Assembly: GCA_017481725.1 (NCBI GenBank)
Contig: JAFUOX010000014.1
Location: 1 to 44,276 of the forward strand
Direction: 5' to 3'
Source: Kiritimatiellia bacterium
Lineage (GTDB): Bacteria > Verrucomicrobiota > Kiritimatiellia > RFP12 > UBA3636
Length of the DNA: 44,276 nt
Shown: piece by piece, positions 1 through 7,490 of the stretch
How positions within the stretch are numbered: position 1 is the first letter of the stretch
Layout of the letters: the number at the start of each line of letters is the position of its first letter
Notes under the pieces: generated by a model
The model's input: the letters and a program-made list of their open reading frames with translations, nothing else
The model's database searches: none
What the model was told of the DNA's origin: nothing
Made by a program: the position numbers and the translations under genes

Positions 1-96
1 GCTTGCGTGGTGGGTTCTGTGATAACACTACCGCTTGTTGTTTCCTTGGTTATTGCTCTATCTTTCAGAAGCAATAAGGAAACTGCCAAGCGCTAG
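1..96 (+). CDS. C-terminal end of a membrane protein (partial)
   Basis: Reading frame 1 is open from the window edge to a TAG at 94-96, giving 31 residues. They consist of one strongly hydrophobic stretch (about residues 4-22) followed by a short polar, basic tail ending in TAKR. This is the usual look of the last transmembrane helix and cytoplasmic tail of an inner-membrane protein. The TLPL-containing helix resembles the last helix of auxin-efflux-carrier-type permeases, but that is a guess from very little sequence. Nothing upstream is available, so length and function cannot be judged. Confidence 0.5.
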   Translation, partial: ACVVGSVITLPLVVSLVIALSFRSNKETAKR

Positions 97-469
97 TGTG
101 TTCGACCACAAAGAAGGCAGAGACGCTAAGCTGATGCACGTGGTGGCTAGAAGTATTACAATCTCATGCGTCGCCTCCGCATCTTAATAAGCTTTTGGGC
201 TAGGACACTAGTGGATGAGGTTTGCCAAATTGCTTCGAAAGATAAAGCAATAGTCAAGGCAAAGCTCACTCCGCTAGTGTTTTTTCGGCGTCACGGCTCT
301 GCGACCTCTGCGTCCTCCGCGTCTCTGCGTCCCTTTGGCGGCCAGTGCACACGTTAGTGCATGATAGCTAGAAGTGCGAGGAAGGGACGTGAGACGTGAG
401 AAGGCAAAGTAGCATTTTAATAATAAATGCTTTTTCTCTTACATCTTTTCCGCCGGCAAATAAACAATG
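97..469. repeat. Gene-free stretch with dispersed word-like repeats
   Basis: I see no credible gene in this interval; the short reading frame at 166-357 is low-complexity and unlike a protein. Instead it holds repeat words. A CTCTGCG/CTCCGCG-rich run lies at about 298-333, a GGGACGTGAGACGTGAG run at 384-400, and tgatagctagaagtgcgagg at 362-381. The last recurs with two mismatches at 33260-33279, and its core ggctagaagt also occurs at 145-154. Similar CTCTGCGTC-type intergenic repeats are, as I recall, scattered through several environmental genomes including PVC bacteria. The thrC upstream region follows directly. Confidence 0.6.
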
Positions 470-499
470 TTGCGTAGACATACAAATTTATGTTAACAT
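470..499 (+). promoter_or_regulatory. Candidate promoter of thrC
   Basis: A possible -35 element TTGCGT (470-475) is separated by 18 bases from a possible -10 element TAACAT (494-499), about 43 bases before the thrC start codon. Both are imperfect matches to the sigma-70 consensus, so this is only a candidate. Confidence 0.3.
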
Positions 500-542
500 A
501 TATTAATTGTTTATACAAAAAACCTTTTAAGCGAATTTAAAA

Positions 543-1922
543 ATGAAATACATTAGTACTCGCGGTGGAACCGCACCAATTACATTTTCTGAAGCAGTTA
601 TGACAGGTCTAGCTCGTGATGGTGGACTTATGCTTCCAGAGGAATTTCCTAACATCAAGGATAAGCTTACAGCATGGTCAAGCCTTTCATATACAGAGCT
701 TGCTTATGAAATTATGAAGCTTTATGCAGATGATTTAACAGAGGAAGAGCTCCGCACTGTTATTGAAAAGAGCTATGCAACCTTCCGTCATCCAGAGACA
801 ACACCAACAAAAAAGGTTGGTCCTGTATATATCTTGGAGCTATTTCACGGGCCTACATTTGCATTTAAGGATGTGGCATTGCAATTCCTTGGCAACATGT
901 TTGAGCTTATCCTAAACAAGACCGATGCAAATCTCAATATTATTGCAGCGACTTCAGGTGATACTGGTTCTGCAGCAATTCACGGGGTTCGTGGTCGCAA
1001 AGGAATTAACATTTTTGTTATGCACCCAAATGGTCGCGTAAGTGCAGTTCAAGAGCTACAAATGACATCTGTGACAGATGCAAACGTTTACAACATTGCA
1101 ATTGATGGCACCTTTGATGATGCACAAGCAATCGTAAAAACACTTTTTGGTGATTTGAGCTTCAAGGACAAGTACAGCCTAGGCGCAGTAAATTCAATAA
1201 ACTGGGCTCGTGTGCTTGCTCAGGTGGTTTATTACTTCTATGCTGGTTTAAAGGTAATGAAAGAGACTGGCTCAGAAAAAATTTCATTCAGTGTGCCAAC
1301 TGGAAACTTTGGTGATATTTTTGCGGGCTATGTAGCACACCTAATGGGCTTACCTATTGACAAGCTTATTCTTGCTACAAATGAGAATGACATTCTTTCT
1401 CGTTTCTTCAATACAGGTGTTTACAATGTTGAAGGAGTGCATCCAACAATTAGTCCATCAATGGATATTCAAGTGGCATCTAACTTTGAGCGTTGGCTAT
1501 ATTTACATGCAAAGCGAGATTCAAAGCAGCTTTGTGATTGGATGCAGCAATTTAAGGAAACAAAGTCTTTGACAATAGGCAACCCAGACGAGCTTGATGA
1601 GATTATGGTTGCTGGCAAAGCAGATACAGCAAAAACTCTTGCAACAATTAAGCGTTTCTATGAAGAAAGCAACTATGTACTAGACCCACATACGGCTGTA
1701 GGTGTGAGTGTTGCTCTAGAGAAAGCACCTACTTCTCCTGTTATTTGCTTGGCAACTGCACACCCAGCAAAATTCCCAGATGCAATTAAGGATGCAACAG
1801 GCAAGTCTGGTCTAGCAACAGCAGCAGAGATTGAAGCTCTAAAGGGCAAGCCTACACGCAAGTTTGAATTACCTGCAGATGCTGGTGCTGTCGCAGCTTT
1901 TGTTATTGAAAAGCTCCAGTAA
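543..1922 (+). CDS. thrC: Threonine synthase
   Basis: This enzyme converts O-phosphohomoserine to threonine with pyridoxal phosphate, the last step of threonine synthesis, in the cytoplasm. The 459 residues have the length and motifs of the E. coli-like threonine synthase class. The N-terminal block contains STRGG. The PLP-lysine motif FAFKD has K109 as the expected Schiff-base lysine. The phosphate-binding loop TSGDTGSAA begins at residue 137, and a GNFGD motif lies near residue 254. The start at 543 is followed immediately by a typical MKYISTRGG N terminus, although no strong Shine-Dalgarno sequence precedes it. No terminator is visible in the 39 bases before the pilB-like gene, so the two may be co-transcribed, although they have no functional link. 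The gene appears intact. Confidence 0.96.
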   Translation: MKYISTRGGTAPITFSEAVMTGLARDGGLMLPEEFPNIKDKLTAWSSLSYTELAYEIMKLYADDLTEEELRTVIEKSYATFRHPETTPTKKVGPVYILELFHGPTFAFKDVALQFLGNMFELILNKTDANLNIIAATSGDTGSAAIHGVRGRKGINIFVMHPNGRVSAVQELQMTSVTDANVYNIAIDGTFDDAQAIVKTLFGDLSFKDKYSLGAVNSINWARVLAQVVYYFYAGLKVMKETGSEKISFSVPTGNFGDIFAGYVAHLMGLPIDKLILATNENDILSRFFNTGVYNVEGVHPTISPSMDIQVASNFERWLYLHAKRDSKQLCDWMQQFKETKSLTIGNPDELDEIMVAGKADTAKTLATIKRFYEESNYVLDPHTAVGVSVALEKAPTSPVICLATAHPAKFPDAIKDATGKSGLATAAEIEALKGKPTRKFELPADAGAVAAFVIEKLQ

Positions 1923-1961
1923 TTAGAACAATAAAAAAACAGAACCCGAAAGAACAATTGT

Positions 1962-3674
1962 ATGCGCCAAATAGATGAAGAAATTCTTAGCTATATAAGC
2001 GAAACAAAGCTTTTTAACGATGTTGAAATAGACCGTTTAAGAGCAGAAGATGTAACTGATGATGCTAATATCACAGCAGCAATTGTTCGTATGGGACTTG
2101 CTGGTGAAGAGGATTACCTTAAAAAGCTTGCTGAGGTTCTTGGACTGGAGTATATCGACGTATCTGAAATTAAAGACATTGATACAAACATTGTCAATAC
2201 AATTCAGCCTGGCACAGCATTTCAATATAATACAGTACCTGTTGCTTTTGACGGGAATATTCTTACAGTAGCAATTTCTGATCCATTCTCTGCGACAGAG
2301 CTAGAGGATTGCTTGCGCATTGCAACTGGACACAACATCAACACTGTGCTTTGTGTTTCTGAAAAGATTACAAAGCAAGCACAGCGCTACTATGGTGTGG
2401 GTGGTGATACCTTGGCAAAAATGATAGAGGAAGGACGTTATGATGCCGACTCTATTGACACGATGAGCCGGCACGACCTAAACTCTGTTGATTCTGAAGA
2501 GGCAAGCATTGTTAAATTTGTGAACCAGGTTATTGGAGAAGCAGACCGCCAAGGAGCAACAGATATTCACGTTGAGCCAATGGAGCATGAGCTACGCATT
2601 CGCTATCGTATTGACGGTATGCTACACAAGATTGATGTTGCACCTCAGCTACACAAACTGCAGTCTGCAATTATTTCACGTATCAAGGTTATGGCAAACC
2701 TAGATATTGCAGAAAAGCGCCTTCCTATGGACGGACGTATTGGCATCCATGTAAACCGCAAGGACATTGATATTCGTGTTTCCACCTGCCCTACCATTTA
2801 TGGAGAAAGCATAAGCTTACGTTTGCTACAAAAAGGTGGTGGCATCGTACGCATGGAGCAGCTTGGGCTTAATGAGCGCGATGCAGATGTTATCACACGT
2901 GCAATTCACCGTCCAAATGGTATCGTACTTGTTACCGGTCCAACCGGCTCTGGTAAATCAACATCTCTTTATGCGTTCTTGCACGAAATCAACACAGTTG
3001 ACAAGCGTATCTTAACAGCGGAAGAGCCTGTTGAATATGAAATGCCAGGAATCAATCAGGTGCTTGTTAAACCAGACATTCGTCTAACCTTTGCAAATGT
3101 TCTTCGCTCATTTTTGCGACAAGACCCAGACATTATGATGGTGGGAGAAATCCGTGACCGCGAAACAGCCGAGATTGCTATCAATGCATCACTCACTGGT
3201 CACTTGGTTTTCTCTACCCTTCACACAAACGATGCAGCTGGTGCATTTGCACGACTCATTGATATGAATGTGGAGCCTTTCCTTGTTGCCTCTTCTGTGG
3301 CAGCAGTGCTTGCTCAGCGTCTGCTCCGCAGGTTGTGTCCGGTATGTAAGGCACCAGCAGAGGCTGATCCTCAGCTATTGCGTGCAATGCATCTAGACCC
3401 AGAGCTATTCAAAAACAAAGTAATTCATCATGTGGCAGGGTGCCAGCAATGTGGAAAATCTGGCTACAAAGGGCGTGGTGCTATTTTTGAAGTACTTAAT
3501 GTTACCGACGCACTTCGTCAGCTAATCACAGAGCATCGCCCTTCTTCAATTATTAAGGCAAAGGCTATAGAGGAAGGGATGACAACTCTTCGAGACGATG
3601 GCTGGAACAAAGTTTTTTCTGGCTTTACAACGATTGAAGAGGTGCTTCGCGTAACAGAAGATCAAGAAGCATAA
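1962..3674 (+). CDS. PilB/GspE-family type IV pilus or type II secretion ATPase
   Basis: This is a hexameric cytoplasmic ATPase that drives pseudopilin assembly. Residues 1 to about 150 form an MshEN-type N-terminal domain with its repeated hydrophobic pattern. The catalytic domain follows. Walker A GPTGSGKS is at 326-333, with an Asp box after it (about 350). Walker B is DPDIMMVGEIRD and the His box is TGHLVFSTLHTND. A zinc-binding module has C459/C462 and C494/C497. The 570-residue length is normal for the family, and all motifs needed for ATP hydrolysis are present. No pilin, platform protein or secretin gene adjoins it. It is the first of two such ATPases in the window, the other being at 26312-27898. 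Whether it serves pili, secretion or both cannot be told from the sequence, so no gene symbol is given. Confidence 0.93.
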   Translation: MRQIDEEILSYISETKLFNDVEIDRLRAEDVTDDANITAAIVRMGLAGEEDYLKKLAEVLGLEYIDVSEIKDIDTNIVNTIQPGTAFQYNTVPVAFDGNILTVAISDPFSATELEDCLRIATGHNINTVLCVSEKITKQAQRYYGVGGDTLAKMIEEGRYDADSIDTMSRHDLNSVDSEEASIVKFVNQVIGEADRQGATDIHVEPMEHELRIRYRIDGMLHKIDVAPQLHKLQSAIISRIKVMANLDIAEKRLPMDGRIGIHVNRKDIDIRVSTCPTIYGESISLRLLQKGGGIVRMEQLGLNERDADVITRAIHRPNGIVLVTGPTGSGKSTSLYAFLHEINTVDKRILTAEEPVEYEMPGINQVLVKPDIRLTFANVLRSFLRQDPDIMMVGEIRDRETAEIAINASLTGHLVFSTLHTNDAAGAFARLIDMNVEPFLVASSVAAVLAQRLLRRLCPVCKAPAEADPQLLRAMHLDPELFKNKVIHHVAGCQQCGKSGYKGRGAIFEVLNVTDALRQLITEHRPSSIIKAKAIEEGMTTLRDDGWNKVFSGFTTIEEVLRVTEDQEA

Positions 3675-3732
3675 TTATGCATTTTTTTGCAACATAATTT
3701 ATTAAAAAAGACAATTTATTCTTACACCAACA

Positions 3733-3738
3733 AAGGAG
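3733..3738 (+). promoter_or_regulatory. Ribosome binding site that sets the HIT gene start
   Basis: AAGGAG sits 11 bases before the ATG at 3750. The frame is open further upstream to an ATG at 3687, but the 21 extra residues there match nothing in HIT proteins, whereas MDNCIFCKI at 3750 is a typical HIT N terminus. Confidence 0.7.
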
Positions 3739-3749
3739 CAAAGACCGAT

Positions 3750-4217
3750 ATGGACAACTGCATTTTTTGTAAAATAATCAATAAAGAAATTCCTGCTACT
3801 AAGGTTTATGAGAGTGATCGCGTAATTGCATTCCTAGACATCAACCCAATAGAAAAGGGTCATATGCTGATTGTGCCAAAGCAACATTGGAAGAATCTTG
3901 CTGACGTAAAGCTAGACACTGAGAAGGAAATTGAAATTTATGAAGAGCTTATGTACATTGTAAGAGTTGCTACAAAGGCTGTGATTACAACAAAGCTCGC
4001 AGATGGAGCAAATATTCTACAGTGCAACAATGCTTGTGCAGGGCAAACAGTTGATCACCTGCATTTCCATGTAATTCCACGATATGGTTCAGAGCTTGCA
4101 ACGGTGCCTGCATTTAATTCTGGTGCGGCAAAATATGAGCCCAACGAGGCACAAGCACTAGCAGAAAAGCTTTCCTCTGCCATTGCAGCAATAGTAAAGG
4201 ACGAGGAGCTTCTCTAA
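3750..4217 (+). CDS. HIT-family nucleotide hydrolase
   Basis: Histidine-triad proteins hydrolyse or transfer nucleoside monophosphates from small substrates such as adenosine phosphoramidates. The 155-residue protein has the family layout. It begins with CIFC (C4, C7), which with downstream residues often binds zinc. A central FLDINPIEKGHMLIVPK block follows, and then the histidine triad in DHLHFHVIPR. The chosen start follows an AAGGAG ribosome binding site; an upstream ATG at 3687 would add an unsupported extension. The stop codon overlaps the start of the next gene by one base (TAATG), which suggests translational coupling with the Minf_1886-family protein. The length is close to that of HinT/Fhit-like bacterial proteins, but the physiological substrate cannot be inferred. 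Confidence 0.92.
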   Translation: MDNCIFCKIINKEIPATKVYESDRVIAFLDINPIEKGHMLIVPKQHWKNLADVKLDTEKEIEIYEELMYIVRVATKAVITTKLADGANILQCNNACAGQTVDHLHFHVIPRYGSELATVPAFNSGAAKYEPNEAQALAEKLSSAIAAIVKDEELL

Positions 4218-4618
4218 TGAACGACCAGAGCTTTGATGAAGCAATCTTTAGAATTGAAAAGACTGGAAAAAACCAGCACCTAAATATTGAGGCATTTTAT
4301 TTTTTAAGAGATGCACTAGATGCTTCAACTCTAAAATATAAAAAAGACAAAAAAAATAAGCACTTTACTGGGGCTGAGCTTTGTGATGCAATCGCAGAAT
4401 ATGCATTAGAGAACTATGGGCATCTAGCCTATTTTGTGCTATCTCGCATGGGAATAACAAAAACAGAAGACTTTGGTCTTATCGTATATGCCCTAATCAA
4501 TGAAGGTATATTTGGTAAAACTGCAGAGGACAAACAAAGCGATTTTGATAATGTTTTCGATTTAAAAGAAAAACTTTACAATCCAATGTTCCCAAATACA
4601 ATTAATCAAAACAAATAG
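4217..4618 (+). CDS. Minf_1886 family protein (PVC-type conserved hypothetical)
   Basis: This 133-residue soluble protein has the signature of the uncharacterised Minf_1886 family. An N-terminal FYFLRDALD-like helix is followed by FTGAELCDAIAEYALENYG, then a segment containing ITKTEDFGLIVY, and finally GIFGKTAEDKQSDF before an acidic Asp/Phe-rich tail. The family is known to me mainly from Verrucomicrobia, Planctomycetes and relatives, and that is one of the better taxonomic clues in the window. Its biochemical role is unknown. The start codon overlaps the HIT gene stop by one base, so the two are probably translated from one message. The protein appears full length. Confidence 0.85.
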   Translation: MNDQSFDEAIFRIEKTGKNQHLNIEAFYFLRDALDASTLKYKKDKKNKHFTGAELCDAIAEYALENYGHLAYFVLSRMGITKTEDFGLIVYALINEGIFGKTAEDKQSDFDNVFDLKEKLYNPMFPNTINQNK

Positions 4619-4664
4619 GAATTATTGAAATTTCAAAACAAAAACAATAGCGAAAGAAAATAAT

Positions 4665-5477
4665 ATGACAAAAAAAACCAAAATTATATCTTCTGTTGCA
4701 TGCTTAATTGCAAGTGCAACTATTTCAATGGCAAACGAAGCAACAGCAGCAACTGACGGAGTAGCTGCACTTATGGCTAATCAGGCAGCACTTGCTGACC
4801 AAAAGAACTGGGAAACAAAAATTAGCTTGGGCTATGAGCTAAATAATGGCAACAGCGAGAACGAAAGCTTTTCTGGTGCAATTTCTACAGAGAAAAATGT
4901 TGGAGTTTGGAGACTTGATGCTAAGGCAGAGGGTGCATACAAAGAAACCACAACAAAAGATGCAGAAGGCAAGAAGGTTGACGAGCAAACAGAGGGCAAT
5001 GCAAAAGCAAAGGTTGATTTAAAGCGTCTATTTGGAAGTTTCTTTGTTTATGCAGGAGAAGAGCTTTCTCATGATGCTATTGCTGATGTAAAATATAGAA
5101 GCATTACAAGCTTAGGTCTTGGTGCTTTTATTTGGGATGCTCCAGAATTTCGCTTCCCTATCTCAATTGGTTTAGCATATGTTACAGAAGAAGCACCAGA
5201 AAAGGATGATTATCTTGCTCTACGCTTCACAGAAGAAACAACATGGCAAGCAAATGCAAATCTAAAGCTATGGCAGAAATTCGAGTTTATCCCAGAAGTT
5301 TCTGATTTTGACAACATTCTTATCAATGGTGAAATTGGTGGAGAGACAAAGCTAACAGAATCTCTTGCTCTAACCATCAAATATGTTGTTGAGTATGATG
5401 CAGAGGCAGATAAAGAAGATCCAACAATTGAGACAACAGACTCTAAGTTTATTACTCAAATCACATACTCCTTCTAA
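4665..5477 (+). CDS. DUF481 family outer-membrane protein (YdiY-like)
   Basis: The 270-residue protein starts with a basic, hydrophobic signal peptide (about residues 1-28, cleavage likely after an Ala-rich segment). The rest alternates polar and hydrophobic residues in short strands separated by charged turns. It includes the DUF481-like opening WETKISLGYELNNGNSENES and ends in FITQITYSF, an aromatic C terminus typical of proteins inserted by the Bam machinery. DUF481 proteins are predicted small outer-membrane beta-barrels; E. coli YdiY is the reference, and its function is not established. The gene stands 46 bases after the Minf_1886 gene and is followed by a strong hairpin terminator shared with the convergent lipoprotein gene. 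Acidic residues are unusually frequent in the predicted loops. Confidence 0.82.
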   Translation: MTKKTKIISSVACLIASATISMANEATAATDGVAALMANQAALADQKNWETKISLGYELNNGNSENESFSGAISTEKNVGVWRLDAKAEGAYKETTTKDAEGKKVDEQTEGNAKAKVDLKRLFGSFFVYAGEELSHDAIADVKYRSITSLGLGAFIWDAPEFRFPISIGLAYVTEEAPEKDDYLALRFTEETTWQANANLKLWQKFEFIPEVSDFDNILINGEIGGETKLTESLALTIKYVVEYDAEADKEDPTIETTDSKFITQITYSF

Positions 5478-5520
5478 AATGCACATCTAAGCTACATAAA
5501 GCAAAAGATGTATAAAGCAA

Positions 5521-5558
5521 AAGGCTATCACAAGCTTGTCTGTGATAGCCTTTTTTGT
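5521..5558. terminator. Bidirectional intrinsic terminator
   Basis: A 12-base arm AAGGCTATCACA (5521-5532) pairs with TGTGATAGCCTT (5541-5552) around an 8-base loop and runs into a T tract. It lies between the convergent DUF481 and LRR lipoprotein genes, and the A-rich bases on its left let it serve both. Confidence 0.9.
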
Positions 5559-5595
5559 ATAAGCATAAATTCCTAAGCTTAATATTAGATTTTTA

Positions 5596-6522
5596 TTAGA
5601 AGATGAACTTTATGCGTTTATCTGTGAGCTTTTTATTTATTTCTAGCTTTCTATCATTATCTAATAAGCAATTATCCATTACTAGAGTTGAAAGAGAAGG
5701 CATTTCAAAAATCTTATCTGGCACATTTTTGATTGGATTACCATACAAATCAATTCGCTTTAGATTTGGCATTTCACAGAGCCATTCTGGAAATTCTGTG
5801 ATTTTATTTCCACCAAGGCTTAGCTCTTCTAGACTTGTCATTTGCTTTATCACTTCTGGAATCTCGGTAAAATCATTTTTATTTAGATATAGTCGCTTAA
5901 TATTTTTAAGCTCAACAATATCAGCTGGCAAAGAAGAAAGCTTATTATTATTTAATCTTAACCACTTAAGAGATTTCAATCCAGCAATACCTTCAGGTAA
6001 ATTTGTCAAACTATTCCTATCTAAATTAATGTAAGTAAGCTTATCTAGGGAATAAAATTCATCATTTAACTCTTTAATATTATTATCTGATAGATAAATA
6101 GTTTTAAGGGCACCGACACCAGCAACTTCAAGTGGAATTGCATTAAGATTACATTCAGACAAATCTAAGTAGGTCAATGTTGAGCCAACATGCTTAATAA
6201 AATGGAAATCAGCACTCTCTAATTTATGTCCACGCAAAGAGAGCTTTTCGGCCTTTGGATAATTAACCTCAAGCAGCAATGAAACAGCTGGTTTTTTCTC
6301 ACCATTGGTTGCACTCAAATTGATAAATTCAACCTCATTTGAGCTTTCAATCGTTGCTGCTTCTGTGGTGGTTGTAACAAGTTTGCGTGGTGCAGATTGC
6401 TGGAAAGAGCACCCAACAAGAAGGCAAACGAGAGAAAAAATAGCAATTTTTTCAATTTTTATAGCTTTAAATGCACTTTTAAACACAAAAAAACTTGAGA
6501 ATATTTTAAATTTAGGTATCAT
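5596..6522 (-). CDS. Leucine-rich-repeat lipoprotein
   Basis: The 308-residue protein has an unusually long basic N region followed by a hydrophobic segment ending in the lipobox LLVGC, with C38 as the probable lipidated cysteine. From about residue 90 to the end it is built of leucine-rich repeats of about 23 residues, with LxxLxLxxNxLxxLP-type consensus, for example YLSDNNIKELNDEF and LRLNNNKLSSLP. A short cap with the last LRR-like strand (LVMDNCLL) and a lysine-rich tail closes it. Such proteins are exported and usually mediate protein-protein contacts at the cell surface or in the periplasm. The gene runs against its neighbours, faces the terminator at 5521-5558, and is divergent from the barrel gene starting at 6613. 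No partner can be named. Confidence 0.85.
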   Translation of the reverse strand: MIPKFKIFSSFFVFKSAFKAIKIEKIAIFSLVCLLVGCSFQQSAPRKLVTTTTEAATIESSNEVEFINLSATNGEKKPAVSLLLEVNYPKAEKLSLRGHKLESADFHFIKHVGSTLTYLDLSECNLNAIPLEVAGVGALKTIYLSDNNIKELNDEFYSLDKLTYINLDRNSLTNLPEGIAGLKSLKWLRLNNNKLSSLPADIVELKNIKRLYLNKNDFTEIPEVIKQMTSLEELSLGGNKITEFPEWLCEMPNLKRIDLYGNPIKNVPDKIFEMPSLSTLVMDNCLLDNDRKLEINKKLTDKRIKFIF

Positions 6523-6612
6523 AATAAGTAATCCTTAAGGGTAAATAGGCTTTGTTTTGCCGTTATTATACCCAAATTGTATGTTTATATCAACACTCAA
6601 GGAACCGTAAAA

Positions 6613-7344
6613 ATGAAAATAACATCAAAATTTCTAGCTGCTCTTGCAATTTCTATAGCATTTACCTCTGCTTCTGTAGCAGGTATCACAGTCTCTCGCG
6701 ACACTGATATAGTGGATTTCGCTATCAACTCTGTTGATGGAAGCATGTTCCACTTTGGTGTTCATGCAGAGGGTGGCACACGTGCTATGGAATACTATGG
6801 AAAAAATGTTGATATTGACACAAGCCGCTATGTTGGTTTCTTAGGTGTAGACGTCACTCGCTCAATTACACTATTTGCAACAATGGGTACTATGATTTCC
6901 GAGGAGGATGATTTCTATAACTTCAATGCAGAAAATAGCAATGCTTTTACTTTTGGTGCAGGTTTGATGTTTAACCTTATCGATTCTGACCAGTTTGAAT
7001 TACTAACAACAATTACACGCTACCGTCTACAAGCTGATGCTGAAGTTTATTATGCAGACTTTGAAGACTATTCATGGACAGAATTTGATGCAGCTATCAC
7101 ATTCCAGCTACACAATGAAGATGCAGACAACAATCTACAGATTTTCCCTAACCAGTATGCAATATTTGCTGGTCCATGCGTATCTGTAATCAGCTCAGAT
7201 GAGCTTGATCAATCAAGCGGTAGCATCTTTGGTATCAAGGGTGGTATCTCTTTGCTATTCACAGGCAATACATACATAACTGGTGGTTTTGAGTACTATG
7301 GCGACAGCTCAATGTACTATGGAACAATTGGCGTACGCTTCTAA
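6613..7344 (+). CDS. Small outer-membrane beta-barrel protein
   Basis: I place the start at 6613, where the product opens with a clear signal peptide (MKITSKFLAALAISIAF, then Ala-Ser-rich, cleavage near VAG) preceded by AAGGA. An in-frame ATG at 6577 would add 12 residues that spoil the signal. The mature part of about 220 residues has alternating strands rich in Tyr, Phe and Gly, acidic turns, and a final YYGTIGVRF with a C-terminal Phe, the signal recognised by the Bam complex. I do not recognise a named family. It is shorter than a classical 16-stranded porin and could be an 8- or 10-stranded barrel. It is divergent from the LRR lipoprotein and followed by a hairpin at 7386-7421. Confidence 0.72.
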   Translation: MKITSKFLAALAISIAFTSASVAGITVSRDTDIVDFAINSVDGSMFHFGVHAEGGTRAMEYYGKNVDIDTSRYVGFLGVDVTRSITLFATMGTMISEEDDFYNFNAENSNAFTFGAGLMFNLIDSDQFELLTTITRYRLQADAEVYYADFEDYSWTEFDAAITFQLHNEDADNNLQIFPNQYAIFAGPCVSVISSDELDQSSGSIFGIKGGISLLFTGNTYITGGFEYYGDSSMYYGTIGVRF

Positions 7345-7385
7345 GTCTCTAAAAAATTAGAGAATAATTCAATTTAATTATTTAT

Positions 7386-7421
7386 CGAGCGGCAATATTT
7401 TGGTATATTTGTCGCTCGTTT
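7386..7421 (+). terminator. Hairpin terminator after the barrel gene
   Basis: Arms CGAGCGGCAA (7386-7395) and TTGTCGCTCG (7409-7418) pair over 10 bases with one G-U pair and are followed by a short T run. The position, 41 bases after the stop codon, fits an intrinsic terminator. Confidence 0.65.
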
Positions 7422-7490
7422 CATATAGATAGAATTAAACCTATAACATATTCGTATTTTCACAAATATTCTATTAGAAAGAAGTAACTT

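Noticed and set aside
166..357. Short + strand reading frame before thrC
   Set aside because: It coincides with the CTCTGCG-type repeat run, has biased composition and no ribosome binding site.
3669..3688. Palindrome GCATAATTATGC followed by T tract, as terminator of the pilB-like gene
   Set aside because: With a 4-base loop the stem is only 4 base pairs and overlaps the stop codon, so it is too weak to call.
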